Below, in pieces: positions 47,319 through 56,848 of a DNA stretch of 64,000 nucleotides. The stretch is from Stutzerimonas stutzeri (GTDB taxonomy: Bacteria; Pseudomonadota; Gammaproteobacteria; Pseudomonadales; Pseudomonadaceae): contig NZ_CP046902.1 of NCBI RefSeq assembly GCF_009789555.1, positions 4,170,001 through 4,234,000 on the forward strand. The letters run 5' to 3'. The position numbers and the translations under genes were made by a program. The notes beneath the pieces are model-generated. The model was given only the letters and a program-made list of their open reading frames with translations, had not been told where the DNA came from and made no database searches. Numbering within the stretch: the stretch's first letter is position 1; the number at the start of each line of letters is the position of its first letter.

Positions 47319-47327
47319 GGGACGCCG

Positions 47328-48521
47328 TCATTTCGAGGCGGCGGCCGACGGCGTGCCGACCACGCCATCGGTATCGAAGCAGAGCCTGTTGCGCCCGGTC
47401 GTTTTTGCCACGTACATGCGCTTGTCTGCCAGTTCGAGCAGGCCGCGCGCGCTCTCGGCGAAGTCCGCGCAGCGTTCGGCCACCCCGATGCTGGCCGTCA
47501 GGCGATTGCCGTCAGGACGCGCTCCCAGGCCATTGCGCACCATGCGCGTCAGCGCCAGTCGAGCCTGATCGAGATCAGTGTCAGGCATGATCACGACGAA
47601 CTCCTCGCCCCCCCAACGCAACAAGGTGTCCGTGCTGCGCAGACTGGACAGCATGTGCTGGGTGCATTCACGCAACATGAGGTCTCCGGCCTCATGGCCG
47701 AAGGTGTCGTTGATTGATTTGAAATGGTCGAGATCGATGAATGCGACGGCCAGGCCAGTGTCGTGGCGTCGCGCGGTATCCCACTGCAATTGCAGGATTT
47801 CCTGACCGCTGCCGCGCGAGAAGACGCCGGTGAGCGGGTCGCGAATGGCCTGGCGCACCAGAGCGATCATGAACGCCAATTGGCTGAGGCTCGCGAGCGT
47901 GGTGACCCCTGCGATCAGGATCAGCAACCAGAAGCCGCCAGCGAACGACGGCCAGTTCAGCGTCGCCCACGACAGATATCCGGCCAACGCCTGCGCCAGC
48001 AGCAAGACACAAGCCATCACGACGTTTTCCACAAGCGTGAGCGGAAATATGGCCAGGCCAGCCATCAGCACGAAGGGTAGAAAGGCATAGCCCGTCGCCA
48101 CGACAGCCGACAGTTGCGTGAGCTGAAAGCCGCCGAGCAGCGTATGCGAGGCGATATAGAACAGGGTAGGAATGGCAAACAGCAGCGCAACGGCGCGATA
48201 GGCATCGAACAGGTTGCCGCTGGGCCGATAGAACAGTAGGAGGCATGCGAAGGCCGCGCAGGCCAGCAACCGGAAGGTGGCGAGGCCAAGCCACAGCGGG
48301 TAGCTGAAAACCATCAGGTCGATGATGCCCCAGACCGGGGTGAGCACGGCAAAGAGGAAGGCGAACAGCCTGACCCGGTTGACGATCAAGGTCGCCCGGC
48401 GCTGGCTGAGCAACAGCGAATGGCGGTGCGGAACGATCAGCTTCATGAACTCGTCCGGTTTGAGTTCACTGGGCAGCAAGGTGGCCAGGCGGCTCGACAA
48501 CACGTCGATCAAGGACGTCAT
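47328..48521 (-). CDS. Membrane-bound GGDEF diguanylate cyclase
   Basis: A 397-residue protein with about six N-terminal transmembrane helices (residues 45-205) and a C-terminal GGDEF domain (about 220-385). The active-site motif is GGEEF at 304-308 and the inhibitory site RSTD begins at Arg295, so c-di-GMP synthesis with product inhibition is expected. The helical part may sense a ligand. Start is uncertain: ATG at 48521 is used, an upstream GTG at 48563 also fits, and neither has a strong ribosome site. Confidence 0.88.
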   Translation of the reverse strand: MTSLIDVLSSRLATLLPSELKPDEFMKLIVPHRHSLLLSQRRATLIVNRVRLFAFLFAVLTPVWGIIDLMVFSYPLWLGLATFRLLACAAFACLLLFYRPSGNLFDAYRAVALLFAIPTLFYIASHTLLGGFQLTQLSAVVATGYAFLPFVLMAGLAIFPLTLVENVVMACVLLLAQALAGYLSWATLNWPSFAGGFWLLILIAGVTTLASLSQLAFMIALVRQAIRDPLTGVFSRGSGQEILQLQWDTARRHDTGLAVAFIDLDHFKSINDTFGHEAGDLMLRECTQHMLSSLRSTDTLLRWGGEEFVVIMPDTDLDQARLALTRMVRNGLGARPDGNRLTASIGVAERCADFAESARGLLELADKRMYVAKTTGRNRLCFDTDGVVGTPSAAASK

Positions 48522-48916
48522 GTTTCGTATCACTCGAGAGAAGACTTGGTAACGGCTATCCACACCCTTGTGTCAGCCGCAGCGAATGGTAGCACCTCGA
48601 CATTCGATCCTGACCGAGCCGCGCTTGCCGTTGCGCCTGGACGGTGATCAGACAGTCAATCGCTTGCCCCTACACTCCATGCGGCTTTAACGGATTCGCA
48701 GGCCAGCGCCCGGCGCCATCGCACCACGAACGAGCGCTCTTGAATTTGTAACAAATAGATTCAGACGGCCGTCGCGTCAGTAATCCGTTAGAGCGACAGC
48801 GGCGCGGGCTGAAAAATGACGCTTTCGAGGGCTTATGTCGGTTACGCGGGGCGACTAGCGTTGAGAGGTCGGCGCCGAACGCGCCTGACGCCAATAACAA
48901 TAAGGAGATACCTCAA
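48522..48916. other. 395-base gap upstream of estA
   Basis: Contains an 8-bp inverted repeat AACGGATT/AATCCGTT (about 48689-48792) and a locally AT-rich patch (TTGAATTTGTAACAAATAG) that may hold the estA promoter. TAAGGAGATA at 48901-48910 is the estA ribosome site. No credible gene. Confidence 0.4.
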
Positions 48917-50836
48917 GTGCAGAGCGTGCTCAAACCCCTTGCTCTCGCCGTGCTGCTGGCGGGGACGTCCGTTGCGGCCCACGCGCAAACCGGCCCATAC
49001 AGCCAATTCGTCACCTTCGGTGACTCGCTGAGCGATGCCGGCAATTTTCCGGACACCGCAAGCCCGCTGGCAGGCGGAAACCCAACGGGCGGCCTGCGCT
49101 TCACCAACCGCACCGGTCCGACCTATGCCGCTGACAACAGCGAGTATGCGGGCCAGGTTGTTACCCAGGTACTCGCCAATCGCCTGGGCTTGCAGTCACT
49201 GCCCTCTACCCCCCTGCTGCCGGAGCTGCTGACGGGCAATCCAGACGGTACCAACTATGCGGTGGGAGGTTACCGTTCGGATCAGATTCTGGATTCGCTG
49301 ATCGGTACTTCGACCGTTGCCGCCGGTGGACTGTCGCGCAGCCGTCCGGGTTATCTGGTGGAAAATCCGCAGGTCGATCCAAACGGCCTGTACTACCTCA
49401 ACGGCGGCGCCAACGACATTTTCCAGCTCGTCCAGAACGGCTATCCGGTCACGATGGCGCAGGCCGCCGCGAACATGGTCGCAGCCGTCGGCTCGCTGCA
49501 AGCGGCCGGGGCCCGCTACATCGTCATTTCAGACCTGCCCGATGTGGGCAGCACACCCCTGGGCAACAGCCTGCCGGGCTTCGAATCGTTCCTCAACGGT
49601 CTCAGCGACACCTTCAACGAAGAGATGGCGGCCGGCCTGCAGGCACAAGGCGGCAACTATGTGCTGCTCAACAACCGCCTGCTGCTCTCGGAGGTTCACG
49701 CCGATCTCGCCCGCTTCGGTTTCGACCCGACGATCAACCAGAACGCCGTCTGTTTCGAAGGTGCCGGTTGCCAGCTCGATCCAACCTACGGCCTGGGTAC
49801 CGCCAACGCAGACCCCAATCGCCTGCTGTTCAACGACGCCGTGCATCCGACCACCGCCGTCCACCAGATCAGCGCCGACTATGTCTATTCGATTCTCTCG
49901 GCGCCGGCAGAAATCTCGCTGCTGCCCGAGATGGGCCGCTCGGCGTTGCGCAATCACCTGCAGATGCTCGACAACGAGCTGGCCGTGCAGCGTGGCAACT
50001 GGCAGGCGATCGGTACCTGGCGAACCTTCGTCCAGGGCGGCTACAACCGACCGGAGTACGACGGTTTTGGCGGCGGTGACGGCGACAGCCCTGCGCTGGC
50101 CATCGGACTGAGCAACAGGATCAGCGAAAACTGGCTGGCCGGCCTCAGCCTGGGCCTGGCGCAGAATTCACTGAGCCTGGGCGCCGCGGATTCGGATTAC
50201 GACATGCGCAGCTACCTGGCGAGTGCGTTCGCCAGCTACCAGCAGGACCGCTTCTTTGCCGATCTGAGCCTCAGTGCCGGCTATCTGGACTACGACGACT
50301 TGAAGCGCACCTTCGCCCTGGGCATAACCGAACGCTCCGAACAGGGCAGCACTGAAGGGCTGCTCTGGGGCGTAGCGGCCAAGACCGGCTTCAATCTGAT
50401 GCAGATCGGCGATCCGCTGCAGTTCGGTCCGTTCATCGGCGCGAGTTACCAGAAGATCGAGGTGGACGGCTACCGCGAGAAAGGCACCAGTGCGACGGCC
50501 TTGAGCTATGAAGACCAGGAACTCGACTCGCTGCGTCTATCGGTCGGCCTGTTCGGCAACTACGCCCTCACGCAGCGCACCCGCTTGTTTGCCGAGGTCG
50601 CCCGCGAAGTGGAACGCGAGGATGACGAACGTGACGACTTGCGCATGTCGCTGAACAGTGTCGAGAACAACACCTTCACCCTACCCGGCGCCGTCCCGAC
50701 CGGCGACCAGACCCGTTTCAGCGTGGGCGTCGCCCATCAGCTGGCCGCGGGCCTCAGCCTTCGCGCCAACTACAACTACCAGGGCAACGACAACCGCAAC
50801 CAGGGCATCGCGCTGTCCCTGGCCCTGGACCTGTAA
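48917..50836 (+). CDS. estA: Autotransporter GDSL esterase EstA
   Basis: A 639-residue outer-membrane lipase/esterase that starts at GTG, fixed by TAAGGAGATA seven bases upstream. Signal peptide to about residue 23. The GDSL passenger has Ser37 in FGDSLSDAGN, the block III NGGANDIF, and Asp307/His310 in DAVHPTT. The C-terminal 270 residues form the autotransporter beta-barrel, ending SLALDL. In P. aeruginosa EstA affects rhamnolipid production, motility and biofilms. A terminator follows. Confidence 0.93.
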   Translation: MQSVLKPLALAVLLAGTSVAAHAQTGPYSQFVTFGDSLSDAGNFPDTASPLAGGNPTGGLRFTNRTGPTYAADNSEYAGQVVTQVLANRLGLQSLPSTPLLPELLTGNPDGTNYAVGGYRSDQILDSLIGTSTVAAGGLSRSRPGYLVENPQVDPNGLYYLNGGANDIFQLVQNGYPVTMAQAAANMVAAVGSLQAAGARYIVISDLPDVGSTPLGNSLPGFESFLNGLSDTFNEEMAAGLQAQGGNYVLLNNRLLLSEVHADLARFGFDPTINQNAVCFEGAGCQLDPTYGLGTANADPNRLLFNDAVHPTTAVHQISADYVYSILSAPAEISLLPEMGRSALRNHLQMLDNELAVQRGNWQAIGTWRTFVQGGYNRPEYDGFGGGDGDSPALAIGLSNRISENWLAGLSLGLAQNSLSLGAADSDYDMRSYLASAFASYQQDRFFADLSLSAGYLDYDDLKRTFALGITERSEQGSTEGLLWGVAAKTGFNLMQIGDPLQFGPFIGASYQKIEVDGYREKGTSATALSYEDQELDSLRLSVGLFGNYALTQRTRLFAEVAREVEREDDERDDLRMSLNSVENNTFTLPGAVPTGDQTRFSVGVAHQLAAGLSLRANYNYQGNDNRNQGIALSLALDL

Positions 50837-50867
50837 ACCGCTGCTCCTCGTTTGGCTGATTCGCCTA

Positions 50868-50898
50868 CCCGCTGCGCGCGATGCTCAGCGGGTTTTTT
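50868..50898 (+). terminator. Intrinsic terminator after estA
   Basis: CCCGCTG/CAGCGGG stem with an 11-base loop followed by six T, 31 bases after the estA stop. Confidence 0.85.
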
Positions 50899-50908
50899 CC
50901 GTTCGACG

Positions 50909-51841
50909 CTAGCGCTGGTCGATCTGCCGCTGCAGGTTGGCGACCTGGCCCTGCAACCCATTGATGGTGCGGGTCACCTGAGCGCGGAACGAATCGAACT
51001 CCGACGTATCGACGCCAGGCCTGGCTGCCGGCCGGTTGTCCAGTTCGCTGCGCAGGATCAAGAGGTCCTGTTCGAGCCGGGTTATCGCCGGGCTGGAATC
51101 GCCCCGCTGCTTCAACGCGGCGATATCCTTGTTCAGCCCGTCGATCCGGGCGGGCAGCTTGTCCAGACCGTCAATGCGAGTCGACAGCGTGGCCAGTTCT
51201 CCCACCGACTGTTCCAATTGCGAGACCGACGATCTGAGTTCGGCCTGTTCGCCGGCAACACCCTGGACGGTCTCGCCCAACGTCGTGGTCGCCGACCGGT
51301 GATCGCGTACTTCGGCGACGATGCGGCCGATTCGAATGCCCTGCTCATCCAGGCGTTGATCTTGATTACCCTGCTTGCCGGTCAGGCTCTCCTGCTGGGT
51401 CGTGATCGCACGCTGCTGCTCGGCCAGTTCCAGCGTCTGCTGCTCCAGCTGCTTGATACGCAGCTTCAGGGCCTCGCCTTCGGTAGTGACACTGGACTCC
51501 GTCGCCACCACCTTCCCGGAAATATCCTGCAGGCGCCCTGCCGCATCTTCGCTGATGCGCGCAAAGCTTTCCTGGGTGGCGACCAGTTGCGTCTCGAGCC
51601 TGGACACCTGCTGCATGCTCCACCAGCCCAACGCGACCAGCGAGGCGAACAGCGCCACGATCATGATCCACAGCGGCGCAGTGCTGAAGGCACGGCGCTT
51701 CTGACGCGGCCGTGCATCGTCCGGATCACCACCCATGGGCTTGCTGATCGGCTCGAGCTCAGGCGCAGGATAGGGGTCGCGGCCACGGCCGGCGGTCAGG
51801 CTGGGTACGTGGTCCAGTTCGTCGTGAGCATCGTTGCGCAT
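50909..51841 (-). CDS. Membrane-anchored coiled-coil protein of unknown function
   Basis: A 310-residue protein with an acidic/Pro-rich cytosolic N-terminus (1-50), one transmembrane helix (PLWIMIVALFASLVALGWW) and then almost continuous coiled coil (Gln, Leu, Glu, Arg-rich heptads) to the end. Topology suggests a periplasmic rod. No enzymatic motif is seen. Similar single-pass coiled-coil proteins occur across pseudomonads as hypothetical ATPase-like or cell-envelope proteins; no role is claimed. Confidence 0.7.
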   Translation of the reverse strand: MRNDAHDELDHVPSLTAGRGRDPYPAPELEPISKPMGGDPDDARPRQKRRAFSTAPLWIMIVALFASLVALGWWSMQQVSRLETQLVATQESFARISEDAAGRLQDISGKVVATESSVTTEGEALKLRIKQLEQQTLELAEQQRAITTQQESLTGKQGNQDQRLDEQGIRIGRIVAEVRDHRSATTTLGETVQGVAGEQAELRSSVSQLEQSVGELATLSTRIDGLDKLPARIDGLNKDIAALKQRGDSSPAITRLEQDLLILRSELDNRPAARPGVDTSEFDSFRAQVTRTINGLQGQVANLQRQIDQR

Positions 51842-52198
51842 GGGGTACCTTCAATGGCGCGAAGCGAGAAACAACGCGCAGTATAACGATTCGGCGGCAC
51901 CACTTCAGCGAGATCGACCGGCTGGGGTGCACCCTCGGCAGGCGTTTGTCGCCACCGCGGCTCAAGATCGGGCATCCAGGCGCCGCCGACTATTCGCAAG
52001 CACGGTGCCCGGCGCATCCTGCGGCCATGCTCAACGCCGGCCACGCCTGGCCTTGGCAGGTTTCAAAGGCGATCACGGCTGCGACGGCGCGAACTGGTAC
52101 GCCTGTTGCTACATCAATCCTGCCAGTGGATAGCGCTTTCCGACACGGATGTCGGGCCAAGAATCGGATGACGGCATGATCAGGAGAAACTCATCATC
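51842..52198. other. 357-base gap with no recognised gene
   Basis: An open frame at 51946-52179 exists but has no ribosome site and a composition unlike neighbouring proteins. AGGAG at 52182-52186 serves the next gene. Nothing else is seen. Confidence 0.4.
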
Positions 52199-52480
52199 AT
52201 GGAGTTCAACAAGGCTGTGCTCGATTGCATGCAGCGTTTGCGGCGCCGGTTACGGGACGAGCAGCAACTGGACATCCGCCTGAGCCAACCCGACGCCATC
52301 CAGGCCATGCTGACCGCCTGCCTCTGCTCCGGCGATGAAACGACGCGCGAGCTGGGTAAGCAGCTGGCGACCTACAGCGACATGCCCGCCCCCATCGTGA
52401 CGAAACCGCCACGCCCACAGGCCAGTGCCAGACCCGACCTTTCGGTGCGCATCTATCGCGGCCAGCGTGTCGTGAACTGA
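52199..52480 (+). CDS. Small hypothetical protein
   Basis: A 93-residue basic protein, MEFNKAVLDCMQRLRRRLRDEQ, with two predicted N-terminal helices and an unstructured Pro-rich end (PPRPQASARPDLSVRIYRGQ). AGGAGA lies 12 bases before the ATG. No family recognised. It converges on the argP gene, seven bases between stops. Confidence 0.55.
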   Translation: MEFNKAVLDCMQRLRRRLRDEQQLDIRLSQPDAIQAMLTACLCSGDETTRELGKQLATYSDMPAPIVTKPPRPQASARPDLSVRIYRGQRVVN

Positions 52481-52487
52481 CGCGAGG

Positions 52488-53375
52488 TCATTCGACCAGC
52501 CACTGCCTCGCGGAGCGCGCCAGCTGACGGGTCAGTTCGGCGAGCAAATCGCCGCCATTGCGCCAGTGATGCCAGTAAAGCGGGACGTCGATGGGCATGC
52601 CCTGGAACACATCGACCAGTGCTCCGCTGGCGAGTTCCGAACTCACCTGAAGTTCAGGCACGAGCCCCCAACCGAGATCGCTCTGCAGCAGACGCACGAA
52701 ACCTTCCGACGATGGGCACAGGTGATGGCTGAAGGCACCGCTCAAGCCCAGCGATGCGAGATAGCGATGCTGCAGCTGGTCGTCAGGGCCGAACACGATC
52801 GCCGGTGCCCTCAAGAGTGCTTCGGCCGACGCCCCGCCCCCCAGATGCCGCGCAACGAACCTCGGACTGGCGAGGGCGCGATAACGCATGGCGCCTAAGA
52901 ACTGACTCCGCGCGCCTGCCAGGGGCCGCTCCACCGCACATACGCAAGCGGCCACTTCGCCGGCCCGCATGCGCTTGAGGCCGACGTCCTGATCTTCCAG
53001 GACATGATCGAGCACCACACCGTGGGCGGTACAGAACGGGGCCACGGCCTCAGCCCACCAGGTCGAGAGGCTGTCGGCGTTGAGGGCGATGCGCAACCGC
53101 TCGGGCAGCCGGCCTTCATCCAGCTCCGGCACTTCCCCCTGGAGATCACGCTCCAGCAGCCGTACCTGCTGCACGTGGTTGAGCAGGCGACGACCGACCT
53201 CCGTCGGCCGGGGCGGCGCGGCACGCAACAGCACCGGCTGCCCAAGCCGGGCTTCCAGCAATTTGATGCGTTGGGAGACGGCCGATTGCGACAGCCCCAG
53301 CGCCTGCGCGGCACGTTCGAAACCGCCCTGCTCCACCACGGACGCTAACGCGGCGAGCAGCTTGTAATCGAGCAT
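52488..53375 (-). CDS. argP: ArgP-type LysR regulator
   Basis: A 295-residue LysR regulator with winged helix LLAALASVVEQGGFERAAQAL and SQSAVSQRIKLLEARLG. It fits ArgP (IciA): the ArgP-like start MLDYKLLAALA and divergent placement against an argO-type exporter. In E. coli ArgP senses Arg and Lys and turns on argO; that role is inferred. The 99-base intergenic region is AT-rich. Confidence 0.85.
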   Translation of the reverse strand: MLDYKLLAALASVVEQGGFERAAQALGLSQSAVSQRIKLLEARLGQPVLLRAAPPRPTEVGRRLLNHVQQVRLLERDLQGEVPELDEGRLPERLRIALNADSLSTWWAEAVAPFCTAHGVVLDHVLEDQDVGLKRMRAGEVAACVCAVERPLAGARSQFLGAMRYRALASPRFVARHLGGGASAEALLRAPAIVFGPDDQLQHRYLASLGLSGAFSHHLCPSSEGFVRLLQSDLGWGLVPELQVSSELASGALVDVFQGMPIDVPLYWHHWRNGGDLLAELTRQLARSARQWLVE

Positions 53376-53474
53376 CGATTTTCCTTATGTAACATTATCG
53401 TTTTTCGTTTTTCTTATACTGCGCTTCCGCTGAGACTGCGAGCAATCCAGTTAATGCAGAACAGGCAGAGCGTC

Positions 53475-54077
53475 ATGTGGCAGAGCTATTTCAACGGGTT
53501 GTTGGTCACCGCGGGCCTGATCATCGCTATCGGCGCGCAGAACGCCTTTGTGCTCGCGCAGAGCCTGCGCCGAGAACATCACCTTCCGGTCGCCGCCCTC
53601 TGCATCCTGTGCGACATCGCACTGGTCAGTGTCGGTGTCTTCGGCCTCGCCGCCGTACTGGCCGAAAGCCCGCTGCTGCTACACATCACGCGTTGGGGCG
53701 GGGTGATGTTCCTGGTGTCGTACGGTGTCATTGCCTTGCGTCGAGCGGCACGACCTCAGGCACTCAGGGAAGACGCTCGGCGTGGCCCGCGCTCGCTGCA
53801 GAGCGTCCTGCTTGCCGCGCTGGCTGTCACGCTGCTCAACCCGCACGTCTATCTCGACACCGTACTGCTGATCGGCTCTCTCGGTGCCCAGCAACCCGAG
53901 CCAGGTGCCTATACGCTGGGCGCTGCCAGCGCGTCGACCTTATGGTTCATGATGCTCGCGCTTGGCGGAGCGTGGCTTGCGCCCTGGCTCGCACGCCCGC
54001 TCACCTGGCGCCTGATCGATCTAGGCGTGGCGGGAATGATGTTCGCCATCGCCGCGCAGTTGGTTGTTCTCGCCTGA
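53475..54077 (+). CDS. argO: ArgO-type LysE-family basic amino-acid exporter
   Basis: A 200-residue inner-membrane exporter, six hydrophobic segments, starting LLVTAGLIIAIGAQNAFVLAQ, the QNAF signature of LysE/ArgO, with AVTLLNPHVYLDTVLLIGS in the middle. The ATG at 53475 matches family length; one at 53454 is possible. Probably exports arginine and/or lysine under ArgP. Confidence 0.9.
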   Translation: MWQSYFNGLLVTAGLIIAIGAQNAFVLAQSLRREHHLPVAALCILCDIALVSVGVFGLAAVLAESPLLLHITRWGGVMFLVSYGVIALRRAARPQALREDARRGPRSLQSVLLAALAVTLLNPHVYLDTVLLIGSLGAQQPEPGAYTLGAASASTLWFMMLALGGAWLAPWLARPLTWRLIDLGVAGMMFAIAAQLVVLA

Positions 54078-54440
54078 GGAACACCATCTGCGATCGGAGG
54101 TCCACGCAGAGGGCTCGAAGCACCCACACACCCGTACGGGCCTGGAGCGAGCGGCTCTGGGCTCGGCTTTCCCACACAGTTGGCGCGTGGTTTTGCCGCA
54201 GGCTGGGTGCTATGATCCCTGATTCGCGGGCATGGAGCGGAACGCTTCAGCCCGCTGTTACGGCCGCCCGTGATCGGCCAAAGAATGCGCACGCATGTAG
54301 CGAGCGAAGGGAAAGACAGGCGTCAACGGACGAACATCAGTGCAGTAGTTTTCTCCGTTCCGCGAGGCGCTGGTAGCCAGCGCAGACTGCCTCCTTCCGA
54401 GCCGCATCTATCCTCGACACCTGAGCAGGAGATACACACC
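54078..54440. other. 363-base gap and leader upstream of sodB
   Basis: No gene fits. An extended -10 element lies at 54208-54216. If used, the sodB mRNA would have a leader of about 215 bases with several short inverted repeats (for example GATCGG near 54272). AGGAGAT at 54427-54433 is the ribosome site. A small RNA could also start here. Confidence 0.4.
54208..54216 (+). promoter_or_regulatory. Extended -10 promoter candidate for sodB
   Basis: TGCTATGAT matches the extended -10 form TGnTATAAT with one mismatch. The -35 at 17-base spacing (TGGTTT) is weak, as is usual with extended -10 promoters. Lies about 225 bases before the sodB ATG. Confidence 0.4.
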
Positions 54441-55022
54441 ATGGCTTTCGAATTGCCGCCGCTTCCGTTTGAAAAGAACGCCCTCGAGCCGCACATTTCC
54501 GCCGAGACCTTCGAGTATCACCACGGCAAGCATCACCAGGCCTACGTGACCAACCTGAACAACCTGATCCCGGGCACCGAGTTCGAAGGCAAGGATCTGG
54601 AAACCATCATCAAGACGTCGTCCGGCGGTATCTTCAACAACGCCGCTCAGGTCTGGAACCACACGTTCTTCTGGAACTGCATGGCGCCGAACGCTGGCGG
54701 CCAACCGACCGGCGCCCTGGCTGATGCCATCAACGCCTCCTTCGGCTCCTTCGACACGTTCAAGGAAGAGTTCACCAAAACCGCCATCGGTACGTTCGGC
54801 TCCGGCTGGGCCTGGCTGGTCAAGAAGTCCGACGGCAGCCTCGGCCTGGCCAGCACCATCGGTGCCGGCAACCCGATGACCGCAGGCGACAAGCCATTGC
54901 TGACCTGCGATGTCTGGGAACACGCCTACTACATCGATTACCGCAACGCGCGCCCGAAGTTCGTCGAAGCGTTCTGGAACATCGTCAACTGGGACTTCGT
55001 CGCGAAGAACTTCGCCGGCTGA
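54441..55022 (+). CDS. sodB: Iron superoxide dismutase
   Basis: A 193-residue cytoplasmic Fe-SOD that turns superoxide into peroxide and oxygen; same size as E. coli SodB. Metal ligands: His27 (EYHHGKHH), His74 (QVWNHTFFW), Asp157 and His161 (DVWEHAYYIDY). Gln70 in AAQVWNH is the outer-sphere residue typical of the iron, not manganese, form. AGGAG precedes the ATG and a perfect terminator follows. Confidence 0.97.
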   Translation: MAFELPPLPFEKNALEPHISAETFEYHHGKHHQAYVTNLNNLIPGTEFEGKDLETIIKTSSGGIFNNAAQVWNHTFFWNCMAPNAGGQPTGALADAINASFGSFDTFKEEFTKTAIGTFGSGWAWLVKKSDGSLGLASTIGAGNPMTAGDKPLLTCDVWEHAYYIDYRNARPKFVEAFWNIVNWDFVAKNFAG

Positions 55023-55070
55023 GTCGCCTGGCTTGCGGCATGGGGGCTTGCCACCCATGCCCTGGCTACC

Positions 55071-55108
55071 AAAATGCCCGCATCCTCCGATGCGGGCATT
55101 TTCGTTTC
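55071..55108. terminator. Bidirectional-type terminator after sodB
   Basis: A perfect 14-bp stem AAAATGCCCGCATC/GATGCGGGCATTTT with a CTCC loop, flanked by A and T runs on both sides. Confidence 0.9.
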
Positions 55109-55185
55109 AGCGGCACGCCGTTGTGCGACGTTGCCCCGACGGCATCGGCTATGCTTGCCAGCCCGTCCATTTCGGAGCGCCATCC

Positions 55186-55869
55186 ATGTCCAACACAGTC
55201 CTGATCATCGGTGCATCACGCGGCCTCGGCCTGGGCCTGGCGAAGCAGTTCGCCCAAGCGGGCTGGCAGGTGATCGCGACCGTCCGCGACCCGCAGCGCG
55301 CGGATGCGCTGACGGCCGTCGCGAATATCCGTGTCGAAACGCTGGATATCGAAGATACCACAGGCCTCGATGCCCTGGCCGAGCGGTTGTCCGGCATCAC
55401 CTTGAATGTGCTGTACATCAATGCCGGCATCTCCGGCGCCCGGTCGATTTCGGCCGACACCGCCACCCCTGGTGAAGTCGGTCAATTGTTTTCGACCAAT
55501 GCCGTCGCGCCGGTACGTCTGGCCAAGCGCCTGCTGCCGCTTGTCGAGCCGAAAGCCGGCGTCATTACATTCATGAGTTCGATCATGGGCAGCGTCGAAA
55601 CGGGCCCCGGAATGGGCATGCCGCTTTATGGGGCAAGCAAAGCGGCGCTGAACCATCTGACACGCACCTTCGTCGCCGAGCTTGGCGACGACACGGCCAT
55701 TACCGTGCTTTCGATGCACCCAGGCTGGGTGAAGACCGATATGGGCGGAGCGGAGGCGCCGCTGGACATCGAAACCAGTTGCCGCGGCATGGTCGAGCAG
55801 GTCGCGCGTGCCGCCGGACAGGGCGGCCATCGATTCATCGATTATCAGGGTGAACCGCTGCCCTGGTAA
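55186..55869 (+). CDS. SDR-family oxidoreductase (CsgA/sniffer-like)
   Basis: A 227-residue short-chain dehydrogenase. Cofactor motif GASRGLG at 9-15, Asn in INAGISGA, Ser in SSIMGS and YGASK for the catalytic Tyr and Lys. C-terminal features (HPGWVKTDMGG) place it with the sniffer/carbonyl reductase-like group. Substrate unknown. Lone gene between sodB and dcd. Confidence 0.85.
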   Translation: MSNTVLIIGASRGLGLGLAKQFAQAGWQVIATVRDPQRADALTAVANIRVETLDIEDTTGLDALAERLSGITLNVLYINAGISGARSISADTATPGEVGQLFSTNAVAPVRLAKRLLPLVEPKAGVITFMSSIMGSVETGPGMGMPLYGASKAALNHLTRTFVAELGDDTAITVLSMHPGWVKTDMGGAEAPLDIETSCRGMVEQVARAAGQGGHRFIDYQGEPLPW

Positions 55870-55962
55870 GGCACGCGCCGAGCGGCCCTCTTGGGCGACG
55901 AGGCGGGCGGCAGCGGCCCTTGACCGCCCGCCTCGAGGACATTCAACGATCCACCTGGCGGC

Positions 55963-56529
55963 TTACGCTTTAGGCAACGTCACGCCGCGCTGGCCCTGGT
56001 ATTTGCCACCGCGGTCGCGGTAGGACGTCTCGCACTCTTCATCGGACTCCAGGAACAGCATCTGCGCCACACCCTCGTTGGCGTAGATCTTCGCCGGCAG
56101 CGTAGTGGTGTTGGAAAATTCCAGCGTGACGTGCCCTTCCCACTCCGGTTCGAGCGGCGTCACGTTGACGATGATGCCGCAGCGGGCGTAGGTGCTTTTG
56201 CCCAGACAGATGGTCAGCACGTTGCGCGGAATACGGAAGTATTCGACGGTGCGGGCCAGCGCGAACGAGTTCGGCGGAATGATGCAGACATCGCTCTTGA
56301 TGTCGACGAAGCTCTTCTCATCGAAGTTCTTCGGGTCGACCGTCGCCGAATTGATGTTGGTGAACACCTTGAATTCGTCGGCACAGCGCACGTCATAGCC
56401 ATAACTGGACACGCCGTAGGAAATCAGGCGCTCGTTGCCCTCGGTGCGCACCTGGCGCTCCACATAGGGCTCGATCATGCCGTGCTCCTGGGCCATCCGG
56501 CGTATCCACTTGTCCGATTTGATGCTCAT
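55963..56529 (-). CDS. dcd: dCTP deaminase
   Basis: A 188-residue enzyme converting dCTP to dUTP for thymidylate synthesis. Family motifs: MSIKSDKWIRRMAQEHGMI, SYGVSSYGYDVRC, FALARTVEYFRIP, GKSTYARCG and the catalytic-loop VTPLEPEWEGHVTLEFSN (Glu), ending with the nucleotide lid GGKYQGQRGVTLPK. Usual length. Divergent from the cold-shock gene. Confidence 0.96.
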   Translation of the reverse strand: MSIKSDKWIRRMAQEHGMIEPYVERQVRTEGNERLISYGVSSYGYDVRCADEFKVFTNINSATVDPKNFDEKSFVDIKSDVCIIPPNSFALARTVEYFRIPRNVLTICLGKSTYARCGIIVNVTPLEPEWEGHVTLEFSNTTTLPAKIYANEGVAQMLFLESDEECETSYRDRGGKYQGQRGVTLPKA

Positions 56530-56848
56530 GGCGGGCGTCCTGATTTGGCTGGTGGTTGTCAGATAAAGGCGTGCATCTTACCGAGCCCACGGGGCGGGTT
56601 CAAAGCCCGGCGCCTGGGACCGTGCGCCGCGCCCGTCGCGCGCAGGGAAGAAACTGAAAATAATCCTCGCATTGCTACGGAAATGCGGTATCTTTCGTTG
56701 GCTGCTGCTGCATGTGTCACCGTGAATCGCTACATGTTTAGATTTCGATCCGATCATTGCTACGACTCCTTTAACTCCTTGCACACAGTCACCGTTCGGG
56801 GTATTTGCCCGTTCAAATCATCTCTACATCGTTCAAGGAGACATTCAA
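56530..56848. other. 319-base dcd/csp intergenic region with a long cold-shock leader
   Basis: Unusually AT-rich between 56650 and 56840. Cold-shock genes carry long structured leaders, and this space would fit one. TTCAAGGAGACATTC at 56834-56848 is the ribosome site. No exact cold-box could be confirmed by eye. Confidence 0.45.

Noticed and set aside
51946..52179. A 77-codon frame before the 93-residue protein
   Set aside because: No ribosome site; the sequence has no recognisable pattern.
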